A stretch of DNA of 64,000 nucleotides, taken from Bacteroidales bacterium. GTDB taxonomy: Bacteria; Bacteroidota; Bacteroidia; Bacteroidales; UBA932. A program made the position numbers and the translations under genes. The DNA is taken from assembly GCA_017935505.1 (NCBI GenBank), contig JAGBHM010000033.1, positions 62,001-126,000 of the forward strand, in the 5' to 3' direction. The notes below the pieces were generated by a model. The model ran no database searches. It was not told the origin of the DNA and was given only the letters and a program-made list of their open reading frames with translations. This document shows, piece by piece, positions 1-7,104 of this stretch; position 1 is the first letter of the stretch; each line of letters opens with the position of its first letter.

Positions 1-1
1 G

Positions 2-733
2 GAACTAATCTGGAGTGTAACTGCAAAAATAGCTTACAACAAAAACCGTATAGAGAAACTTTCAGATGCTTTGAAGGCCGACACAGAGAAGGCCATGCAG
101 GAAGATGTTGAAATCAACAGCCTGTTGTTTGAGGGCGACCCTACAAACGCAATTTATGCTGTACGCTCTTTGGGTATCGACCCAAGTACTGGAGAAGAGC
201 TCTTCCTTGATAGAAATGGCAATATTACCAAAACATGGAGAGCCGGTGACAAAGTATTTATGGGTACATCAGATCCTACATGCAGGGGTAATATCAGCTC
301 ACTTCTGCAGTGGAAAGGATTTTCACTTAACCTTTCATTCGGATACTATTTTGGAGGAAAGCAATATAACTCCACACTGCTTGACAAAGTTGAGGTAAGC
401 AGATCAACTGTGGCGCATGTTAATGTAGACAGAAGAGTTTGGGCCGACAGATGGCAAAAACCTGGTGATGTGAAGTTCTTCAAGAAGATAGATGATTACC
501 CAACAAAGGCTACTTCACGTTTTGTGATGGATGACAATACCTTTGAATTGCAGAATGTTACTTTGCAGTATAGATTTGACGGTCCAAGATTGAAAGAGAA
601 AGCAAAGATTTCATCTATCATAGTAGGTGCAAATATGTCTAATGTATTCTACCTTTCATCAATCAAACGTGAGCGTGGAACAACTTATCCATTTGCAAGA
701 CACGCTGAATTGTCGGTTTCATTAACATTCTAA
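2..733 (+). CDS. SusC/RagA-type TonB-dependent outer-membrane transporter, C-terminal part (5' end outside the window)
   Basis: The reading frame is open from base 2 to the stop at 731-733, giving the last 243 or so residues of a protein that begins before the window. The visible part is the end of a beta-barrel, with alternating aromatic and polar strands, a segment running from VWADRW through the FELQNVTL strand, and a final strand ELSVSLTF that ends in Phe, as outer-membrane barrels do. SusC-family proteins pull oligomeric nutrients through the outer membrane using TonB energy. The assignment rests on this C-terminal pattern plus the SusD gene that starts 11 bases downstream. A TTG at 71 could be called as a start, but there is no reason to begin there because the frame runs in from upstream. 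The substrate cannot be read from this part. Confidence 0.9.
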   Translation, partial: ELIWSVTAKIAYNKNRIEKLSDALKADTEKAMQEDVEINSLLFEGDPTNAIYAVRSLGIDPSTGEELFLDRNGNITKTWRAGDKVFMGTSDPTCRGNISSLLQWKGFSLNLSFGYYFGGKQYNSTLLDKVEVSRSTVAHVNVDRRVWADRWQKPGDVKFFKKIDDYPTKATSRFVMDDNTFELQNVTLQYRFDGPRLKEKAKISSIIVGANMSNVFYLSSIKRERGTTYPFARHAELSVSLTF

Positions 734-744
734 ATTGAACAGCT

Positions 745-2232
745 ATGAAGAAAAATTTATTATATATTCTGATAAGTTTGTGTGCAGTGTTTGCATCCTG
801 CGATGATTATCTCGATGTCGCACCACAAACTCAAGTGCCTGCTGAAGACTTCTTTTCTCAGGAGACCGGATACGAAGATGCTCTAACCGGTTGTTACATT
901 AAAATGAACAGTTCCAATTTGTATGGCATGTTCCTCTCATTTTCTGGAATTGATTATATGGCATCTTATTATGATAAAATGACTGCAACATCTGATGAGT
1001 ATGCTTTCAGAACATTCAATTACAAGAACTCTACAGTTGAGTCGCAGTTTAAAAATACTTATAACGAGTTGTACAATATTATTCTGCAAGCCAATGATGT
1101 TATTGTAAATATTGACTCTCAAAAGGGTAAGGATGCCGTTAAGAGTGAACTCAAACGCAACATCATTAAAGGTGAAGCATTAGCTATAAGGGCGTTTTGT
1201 CATTTTGACCTTTTGCGCATATTTGGCCAGCTCCCTCAGAATGCTACAATAACAGTCTCTCTTCCATATTCGGAGACTACAGGTGTAGAGGACAGACCAC
1301 TATATCCTTATGACCAATTTGTTGAGAAATTGGAGAAAGATCTCACAGAATCTCTGACACTATTGAAAGATGATCCTGCTACACTATATTCTTTAGTTAT
1401 GTTGAGTCTTCCTTCAGCTGAAATGTTTGAAGCAACACCTTATTTGGAGGATGATTTTTATTTGTATCGCAAATTCAGATTCAACTATTGGGCAGTGAAG
1501 GCTCTTATGGCAAGATTCTATCTTTATGTGGGTGATACAGCCAATGCATATACAACCGCTATGGAAGTTATTAATGCAAAGGCAAGCGATGGCAATAATA
1601 TTGTTTCATTTGCCAGCGAGCATGATTTTTCGAAAGGAAATTTCACATTGCCTACAGAGACATTGATGGCGCTTTCAAATTCTAATCTCGAGAATATGAC
1701 CACAACTTTCAATGATCTGTTTAAAAGCGAACAAGTGACTGATCCTATGAGATTTACAGATGAAAGGAAGAATGAATTGTTTTTAGGTCGCAATACTGGA
1801 AACAACAATCGTTATAATAGGTTATGGGGCAAATATACAACAGTAACCGGAGTGCCTCAGCCATATTTGCGCAAATACTTCCAGAATGAAGTTTCAGTGG
1901 CCGATGAAGATAAACTTGTAGGCAGATGGCAGACTCCTATTCTCAGACTCTCTGAAATGTATCTTATTGCAATGGAGTGTACAGATAATCTTACCGAGTT
2001 GAACAGCTTGTTCTATACATATATGGTAGACAGGAATGAGCAACCTGCAGATTTTACAACACTTGAAGCGGCAAAAGATGAGATATTCAATGAACTCAGA
2101 CGTGAATTTATAGCGGAGGGACAGATGTTCTTTGCATATAAGAGAATGGGTGCTGAAAATATGGTATGGAGTGTTGCTGATGTTAAAGAGGAGAATTATA
2201 TAGTTCCTGTTCCAAGTAGCGAAAAGAGGTAA
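745..2232 (+). CDS. SusD/RagB family nutrient-binding surface lipoprotein
   Basis: The protein has 495 residues. It starts with a lipoprotein signal (FASC, lipidated Cys at about 19) followed by DDYLD, the typical SusD start; acidic residues just after the Cys fit the Bacteroidota surface-export signal. The body is the helical TPR-like SusD fold: an ALAIRAFCHFDLLRIFG helix near 150 and a WAVKALMARFYLYVGD helix near 245. The C-terminal part contains the usual RLSEMYLIAMEC and ELRREFIAEGQMFFAYKR segments and ends in IVPVPSSE, the usual SusD ending. It caps the SusC barrel and captures substrate at the cell surface. It sits 11 bases after the SusC gene and 23 before the next lipoprotein gene, so one transcript is likely. 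Confidence 0.95.
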   Translation: MKKNLLYILISLCAVFASCDDYLDVAPQTQVPAEDFFSQETGYEDALTGCYIKMNSSNLYGMFLSFSGIDYMASYYDKMTATSDEYAFRTFNYKNSTVESQFKNTYNELYNIILQANDVIVNIDSQKGKDAVKSELKRNIIKGEALAIRAFCHFDLLRIFGQLPQNATITVSLPYSETTGVEDRPLYPYDQFVEKLEKDLTESLTLLKDDPATLYSLVMLSLPSAEMFEATPYLEDDFYLYRKFRFNYWAVKALMARFYLYVGDTANAYTTAMEVINAKASDGNNIVSFASEHDFSKGNFTLPTETLMALSNSNLENMTTTFNDLFKSEQVTDPMRFTDERKNELFLGRNTGNNNRYNRLWGKYTTVTGVPQPYLRKYFQNEVSVADEDKLVGRWQTPILRLSEMYLIAMECTDNLTELNSLFYTYMVDRNEQPADFTTLEAAKDEIFNELRREFIAEGQMFFAYKRMGAENMVWSVADVKEENYIVPVPSSEKR

Positions 2233-2255
2233 TTAACCTAAATTAGATTGTAGAT

Positions 2256-3107
2256 ATGAAAAATATATTAAAAAACATATTTGTAGTTTGTCTGGCGTTG
2301 GCGGCATACTCTTGCCAAGAGAAGTATGATGTGTATAATCTGCCTGACGATAAATTGGGATTTACTTATGGCGTAGATTCATATAGTGGCGATCCTCTGC
2401 CATATTCTGTGCACGAATTCTCATTCGTATACTTGGGCAGTGATATTGTGCGTGATACAGTATGGGTTGAGATGACAACATCAGGTTTTGTTACAGATAA
2501 AGACAGACCGTTTATGTTGGAGCAGGTACAGATATCTTCTGATGATAAGGAGTTTGAAGATGTAGAAAACTTGACAAATGCTGAAGCCGGAAAACATTAT
2601 GTGGCATTTGATGATGCAGAAGTTGCTCATCTGATGGTTGTGAAGGCTGGTGAAAATAGTGTGAAAGTACCGGTTATTGTAAAAAGAGATGATCCTTATC
2701 TGGAGGAAGGTACTGTGCATCTTAAAATGAGACTCAAGGAGAATGATAATTTTGTTGAGTCGTTCGGTACCAACAAGTACTATACTATATCAATTACCAA
2801 TCAGTTGATAATGCCTGTCGGTTGGGATATTATGGAGTATTATTTTGCGGGAAAATATGGTCCTGCGAAGTTGAGATTCATGATTGATGCATCTACATGG
2901 ACAATTAATGATGAATGGTTTGATGAGAATTTTGGAGATTACTCCCTTGTTGATATGGGATATACAGGATATCTCTCTACTTACTATACAAACAAGCTCA
3001 TAGAGTATAATCAGCAAAGAAAAGCTCAGGGACTTGATGTATTGAGAGAAGAGGATGGCACAATTGTGCAATTTGTATCGTATGGTATGCCACAACCTTA
3101 TATTTAA
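2256..3107 (+). CDS. DUF4843-type surface lipoprotein of the SusCD locus
   Basis: The protein has 283 residues, with a signal peptide and a Cys at about 20 (AYSC) followed by QEKYD, which gives an acidic +3 residue compatible with surface export. The rest is beta-rich: calx-beta-like strands (VHLKMRLKENDNF near 155, then YYTISITNQL) lead into a C-terminal helical part that begins VGWDIMEYYFAGKYGPAK. This arrangement and the gene order SusC-SusD-this-PKD-like match the DUF4843 family, which is found almost only in such loci. Its biochemical role is not established; by position it is probably an auxiliary substrate-binding protein on the outer surface. The family name is from memory of the pattern and was not searched. 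Confidence 0.75.
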   Translation: MKNILKNIFVVCLALAAYSCQEKYDVYNLPDDKLGFTYGVDSYSGDPLPYSVHEFSFVYLGSDIVRDTVWVEMTTSGFVTDKDRPFMLEQVQISSDDKEFEDVENLTNAEAGKHYVAFDDAEVAHLMVVKAGENSVKVPVIVKRDDPYLEEGTVHLKMRLKENDNFVESFGTNKYYTISITNQLIMPVGWDIMEYYFAGKYGPAKLRFMIDASTWTINDEWFDENFGDYSLVDMGYTGYLSTYYTNKLIEYNQQRKAQGLDVLREEDGTIVQFVSYGMPQPYI

Positions 3108-3118
3108 AAACTGTGATT

Positions 3119-4693
3119 ATGAAAAAGATATTATTTATATTACTCTCATTTGCCATCTTTGCAACCTCATGTATGGAGGATACAGGCAATTATGATTATA
3201 GAGATATTGAGGATTTTGAAATAACAGGAGTTGAGTCAGGGTATTCGGTACTTATATTGGAGAATTTGAATATTCCGGCTTCAATATCCGCTGCTGCCGG
3301 TGATTTTTCTGCAGTGTGGTTTATTGAACAGAAGGATATTTCCGCAGGATTTGACGATAATACTGTAGCTGACACAATTTCCCGCGAGTTGGTACTTGAT
3401 ATTCCATTCAAATACAAACCGGGCACTTACAACTTGTATCTTAAAGTGACAAACAATAATACAGGTGTTGCGAAATATGCAAAGACTGAAATTTTGGCGA
3501 GTACACAATTCTCTACCGGATATTACCTGCTTAAAGAGACTTCTGATGGGAATACAGAGATGGATTTGCACTATACTAATGGAGATAAAGTGGAAGATAT
3601 CATCTCTTTTGTAACAGGAGCTCCATTGTCTGGTAAACCAAAGACATTGTCGTACCTCAATGATTACAGTTATTTGAATGAGGCTACAGGAGAGAAGGAT
3701 GTCAATTATCTTTTGCTGCCGCTTTCTGAGAATGGCATGTATACTTTTAATATGACCGATATGAGCATTGCCAGGGAGTATGGACAGTGGTTCTATTCTG
3801 CAGACGATACATACGATGTAAAGAAGATTCATCATATCAACAGTGTAGGTTTCTCATTTGCAATGTTTACAGAATCAGGTGTGTTTACAAATTACCAGCG
3901 CGCTATGTATCAGATGTATTCTGTTGGAAAATTCTCTCCACTTCCTGATTTGATGTACGATGGAACAAATAATTACTCAAGCAGCAACAACGTATGTTAT
4001 TTTGAGTTTGACAACTATACATACGATGCGGTAAATAATCAGCTGATATCTGTTGATTATAATGGAGGCGTTTCATCTGTCTCATTCCAGTATCCTCCGC
4101 TATTGGCAGATCAGGATCCAACTCCTGAATCATTTGAGGATAAGATTATTTATATAGGTGGTGTGCAAGGTTATGCTACAGATAATCTGGTGATTGTGTG
4201 TGAGAAAGCTGATGGAAGCCGTTATTTCTACTATGCAATGGCCGAGAGTGAGTCTTATGAAATGAATATTGCCAATAAAGCAGATTTTGAGGCTTCAAGT
4301 GCTTTTGCAGATGCCAAGATATATGCAACATGCCGTAAAGATGGCAACTATCTGTATGCAGCATCGGGCAATGATGTATATGCAATCAATCCGGAGAATG
4401 GAGCAAGTACAAAACTTGTAATACCATCTATGCCGGCTGGAGAGATTACATATATGGATACAATGTGGTATGAAACATACGGAGATGATTCTTACAACTA
4501 TTTTGTGATTGCAACAGAGAATAGCGGAAATTATACAGTTGCATTCTATGAGATGATTGGTGGAGAGCCGGTGAAGGGGAAAGAGCCTGTAAGGATTCTT
4601 CAAGGAAAGGGTAAGATCAAGACTGTACAGCATGCCGATCCCGGCAAGAACGGTAATGTCTGGTCAATGACAAGATATTCTGTACACTATTAA
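3119..4693 (+). CDS. PKD-like family surface lipoprotein of the SusCD locus
   Basis: I take ATG 3119 as the start, giving 524 residues. A GTG six bases earlier is in frame, but the ATG directly precedes a clean lipoprotein signal (MKKILFILL, then ATSC with Cys at 18, then MEDTGNYDYRDI). The early NYDYRDI segment and the following beta-sandwich are characteristic of the PKD-like lipoproteins that are the fourth gene of SusCD-DUF4843 loci. The C-terminal two thirds are rich in Tyr, Asn and Asp with repeated short strands, such as YLYAASGNDVYAINPENG near 420, suggesting a propeller-like fold. It is probably surface-exposed and helps bind substrate. No catalytic motif is visible. The gene starts 11 bases after the DUF4843 gene. 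Confidence 0.7.
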   Translation: MKKILFILLSFAIFATSCMEDTGNYDYRDIEDFEITGVESGYSVLILENLNIPASISAAAGDFSAVWFIEQKDISAGFDDNTVADTISRELVLDIPFKYKPGTYNLYLKVTNNNTGVAKYAKTEILASTQFSTGYYLLKETSDGNTEMDLHYTNGDKVEDIISFVTGAPLSGKPKTLSYLNDYSYLNEATGEKDVNYLLLPLSENGMYTFNMTDMSIAREYGQWFYSADDTYDVKKIHHINSVGFSFAMFTESGVFTNYQRAMYQMYSVGKFSPLPDLMYDGTNNYSSSNNVCYFEFDNYTYDAVNNQLISVDYNGGVSSVSFQYPPLLADQDPTPESFEDKIIYIGGVQGYATDNLVIVCEKADGSRYFYYAMAESESYEMNIANKADFEASSAFADAKIYATCRKDGNYLYAASGNDVYAINPENGASTKLVIPSMPAGEITYMDTMWYETYGDDSYNYFVIATENSGNYTVAFYEMIGGEPVKGKEPVRILQGKGKIKTVQHADPGKNGNVWSMTRYSVHY

Positions 4694-4706
4694 TGGATAC
4701 AAATAT

Positions 4707-4742
4707 AGGGCAACATTGTCAATTTATTTGGCGGGTTGCCCT
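4707..4742 (+). terminator. Possible weak terminator after the SusCD lipoprotein genes
   Basis: Two perfect 8-base arms (AGGGCAAC at 4707-4714 and GTTGCCCT at 4735-4742) enclose a 20-base loop. They are followed only by a short TTTG, so termination would be partial at best. It separates the lipoprotein genes from the amidohydrolase gene that starts at 4766. Confidence 0.3.
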
Positions 4743-4765
4743 TTGTTGTATAAAATTGTCAAATT

Positions 4766-5992
4766 ATGAAACAACTAAGCTTTCTTTATAAAGCAATCTC
4801 CTGGTTCTGTATTTTATTGTTGACCGTTTCCTCGTTATCGGCACAACAGATGCCTGAAAAGGGAAATGAGATTGGAACATTGTATAATTGCAATATTGTG
4901 GATACCGACAGCGGTGAAATATTATATGGGCAAACCGTTGTGGTGGAAGATGGTGTGATCATAAAGATTTCTCCATCGAAAAAAAGGATAAAAAAGGGTG
5001 AGATTGATTTGAGCGGCAAATATATCATGCCGGGGCTTATTGATTCTCATACCCATTGGGGAAGTTTTGGGCAGGATTCCACAATGGCAGCGGAGCTCTC
5101 GGCAGAGTATCTCAAATGCGGTGTTACAACTGTAAGGGATGTTGGAGGCAATGTGTTGAATATTAAAGATCACCTCAAACATGTTGCAGAAGGGGCATAT
5201 ATGGGCCCTGATGTATATTACAGCTCTTTTTGGGCAACCGGTGATTATCACATAATGGATTATGATTACAGGGGTTGGGATGGTGATAAAAATGCTTGCC
5301 CGTGGAGCAGGATGTTCAGTGTAAAGGATTCTACAGACCAGGCAATAGAGAGGGCTGTGCTGGAGGCAAAAGCGATTGGTTGTACAGGATTCAAACTTTA
5401 TATCAACTATTCAGAAGAGGATCTGGCCCGGATTATTCCAATAATTAAAAAGCATGGAATGAAGGTTTGGGGACACGCCTCCCAGGTTCATGGTGCCAAG
5501 GCTATTGATGTTGCCGGTTCGGGAATTGAGGTTGTATCACATGCCTATATGCTTGCAGATATTTTTGAATCGAGGGATTCATTGACATTTGAAGAGTTGG
5601 AATATGTGAAACAAGTTTGCAAAGCATTGAAAAAGAATGATATTGTGCTTGATATTACAGCCCATATCAGTTTGGAAGGCGACATGCCGTACAGTGTGGA
5701 TATAATTAAGGAGGCATACGCTGCCGGTGTGAGATTTGTGGTTGGAACCGATTATTTTGGCTGTGCCGTGCCTGATGAAATCAAACGGCTTAAGGAGTGC
5801 GGCATTTCAAATATAGATATATTGCGGGCTGCAACCCTTACCGGGGCTGAAATAATAGGGCAGGTCGGCAAATTGGGTGTAATAGCAGAGGGGGCAGAGG
5901 CCGATATCATAGTATTGCCAGGCAATCCTGTGAAGAATTTGGACGTTCTCAACAATATAGAAGCGACAATACTTGATGGCAAGATTAGATAG
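4766..5992 (+). CDS. Secreted metal-dependent amidohydrolase (imidazolonepropionase/prolidase-like family)
   Basis: The protein has 408 residues with a Sec signal peptide (hydrophobic 10-24, probable cut after LSA), so it acts in the periplasm or outside the cell. It has the full amidohydrolase metal centre: HTH at 95-97 in LIDSHTHWG, Lys210 in GFKLYI, which may be the carboxylated bridging lysine, His237 in GHASQ, His259 in VSHAYM, and Asp329 in GTDYFG. The C-terminal NPVKNLDVLNNIEATILDG is the small beta-sandwich typical of the family. The family hydrolyses amide or cyclic amide bonds, including dipeptides and hydantoin-like compounds; the exact substrate cannot be told. It follows the SusCD lipoprotein genes by 72 bases on the same strand, which suggests the locus takes up a peptide- or amide-like compound, though this is an inference. 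Confidence 0.85.
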   Translation: MKQLSFLYKAISWFCILLLTVSSLSAQQMPEKGNEIGTLYNCNIVDTDSGEILYGQTVVVEDGVIIKISPSKKRIKKGEIDLSGKYIMPGLIDSHTHWGSFGQDSTMAAELSAEYLKCGVTTVRDVGGNVLNIKDHLKHVAEGAYMGPDVYYSSFWATGDYHIMDYDYRGWDGDKNACPWSRMFSVKDSTDQAIERAVLEAKAIGCTGFKLYINYSEEDLARIIPIIKKHGMKVWGHASQVHGAKAIDVAGSGIEVVSHAYMLADIFESRDSLTFEELEYVKQVCKALKKNDIVLDITAHISLEGDMPYSVDIIKEAYAAGVRFVVGTDYFGCAVPDEIKRLKECGISNIDILRAATLTGAEIIGQVGKLGVIAEGAEADIIVLPGNPVKNLDVLNNIEATILDGKIR

Positions 5993-6387
5993 ATTAACAG
6001 TAAGTATACTCCAGAAAATAAAAGCTATGCATTTCATTAAGTGATCTTAGCCAATGAAACTATTCCAAATGAGAAATCTCAAACCCCTAAGCACGCCAAC
6101 TAGTATTATACTCAATCAATCAAAGATATGTGTGCTTAGGTGTATTTTCATTTTTTCCCCAAAGCACGCTTGTATGCCGTATATGCTCTTCCGGAGCAAG
6201 TGATGTGCTTAGGGGACGGGTGCAATTGAAAATGTAGATATGGTATCAAAGTTATATATGCCTAACAATTCTTATTTATCCTACTAATGGTTGTGGTGAT
6301 ATGTGAGGTTTTGTGAAAAACATAATATTTTTTTGCGGTTGTTGCTGAAAAATATTATCTTTAATAGAACTTTAAAATATAAATGTT
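5993..6387. other. Gene-free stretch of about 395 bases containing tandem palindromic units
   Basis: No coding frame with a plausible start was found here. The notable content is the palindromic repeat pair at 6084-6215, listed separately. The last 80 bases before 6388 are AT-rich and probably hold the promoter of the downstream gene; a TATCTTTA at about 6355-6362 is one base off the TAnnTTTG box. Confidence 0.7.
6084..6215. repeat. Two tandem palindromic units, 59 bp each, 73 bp period
   Basis: Unit 1 (6084-6142) is bounded by CCCCTAAGCAC and GTGCTTAGGTG. Unit 2 (6157-6215) is bounded by CCCCAAAGCAC and GTGCTTAGGGG. Within each unit the 11-base arms are complementary at 10 of 11 positions, and the outermost pair (6084-6094 with 6205-6215) is perfect. 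The left arms are both followed by GC, and each right arm lies exactly 73 bases from its counterpart. Unit 2 has an inner TGCTC-TTCCG-GAGCA hairpin. No reading frame or poly-T tail is associated with the units. This resembles a REP-like or MITE-like palindromic element or a tandem protein-binding site; the class is not recognised. Confidence 0.7.
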
Positions 6388-6690
6388 ATGAAGAAGTTAT
6401 TAAAAGCCTTTGTCTCTTTCGTTGTAATTATGCTAATCTCTGTGACTGCAAATGCAGAACTTCTAAGAGTGTATGTCCAAAATAAATCAAATCCCCAATT
6501 ACCGCCACCAACGATTGAAGTTAGAATTGTAACAACTGGCGGATGTGATATGATCTATTCCATTTCTGATGGGCATGCGGATATTGACTTAGGATCTGAT
6601 ACATTAAGTTTCTTTGTGGTAATTGGTGCTGAAGCAGATGTATTAATGTCTAATACCGTTGGTGTCAAGATAATTATTATCAAGGTTTAA
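6388..6690 (+). CDS. Small secreted protein of unknown function
   Basis: The protein has 100 residues with a clear Sec signal peptide (KKLL, hydrophobic core 8-20, cut after ANA at 24), leaving a mature protein of about 76 residues. The mature part is beta-rich (LLRVYVQNK, TIEVRIVTTGG, SFFVVIGAEADV, GVKIIIIKV) with a DGHADIDLGSDTL stretch. That stretch recalls the DG(K/I)AVF-type turn of carboxypeptidase-like regulatory domains in the two genes downstream. No Cys pair, lipobox or catalytic motif is seen. It lies 12 bases before the next gene and probably shares its transcript. I do not recognise the family. Confidence 0.7.
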   Translation: MKKLLKAFVSFVVIMLISVTANAELLRVYVQNKSNPQLPPPTIEVRIVTTGGCDMIYSISDGHADIDLGSDTLSFFVVIGAEADVLMSNTVGVKIIIIKV

Positions 6691-6702
6691 TAATGTAATA
6701 TT

Positions 6703-7098
6703 ATGAAAAAATTTATTGTAATATTATCTGTCTTGCATTTTTGTGTATGTCTGTTTGCGCAAGGCAAGAAGAATGTTTCCAGTATTGTATGCAATGTTGT
6801 GTGTACAACTGATTTTGAAGTTTCTGGAAAGCCATTGGCGGGTGCAGCTGGAAGTATGAATAACAAGAAACTTTATGTCTACAAGTTTGAAGATGTGCAG
6901 TTATTCCTTATTAATGGAGCAGATACTTTATCTAAAGCAAAAACCGATATCGACGGTAAGGCTGTTTTTAAAGACGTGCCATATGGCGAATATACAATTA
7001 TTGTAAAGAAAGATAAGTTCGTTGCCAAGCCTCGTTCTGTAAGTGTTAGCCAAAAAAATGTGAATACAACACTTTTTCTGGATATGTTCACCCGTTGA
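6703..7098 (+). CDS. Small secreted carboxypeptidase-like regulatory-domain protein
   Basis: The protein has 131 residues with a signal peptide (MKKFIVILS, cut near LFAQ at 20). The mature part resembles the N-terminal domain of the neighbouring barrel protein. It has a strand beginning VCNVVCTTDFEVSG, then LFLINGADTLSKAKTD, then DGKAVFKDVPYGEYTIIV; the barrel protein has DTVKYTMADNDGICVF followed by KNIPYGKYALDI. This is the carboxypeptidase-D regulatory-like (transthyretin-type) beta-sandwich, here as a free-standing secreted domain. It sits 6 bases before the barrel gene. It may be a paralogue that binds the barrel protein or another partner, or a duplicated fragment; function unknown. Confidence 0.75.
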   Translation: MKKFIVILSVLHFCVCLFAQGKKNVSSIVCNVVCTTDFEVSGKPLAGAAGSMNNKKLYVYKFEDVQLFLINGADTLSKAKTDIDGKAVFKDVPYGEYTIIVKKDKFVAKPRSVSVSQKNVNTTLFLDMFTR

Positions 7099-7104
7099 TG
7101 AATT

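Noticed and set aside
6084..6215. CRISPR-like array
   Set aside because: Only two diverged palindromic units are present, with no conserved direct repeat of 20 or more bases, no spacers and no cas genes.
6084..6215. Integron attC-like site
   Set aside because: The arms lack the conserved RYYYAAC/GTTRRRY ends and there is no integron integrase or gene cassette nearby.
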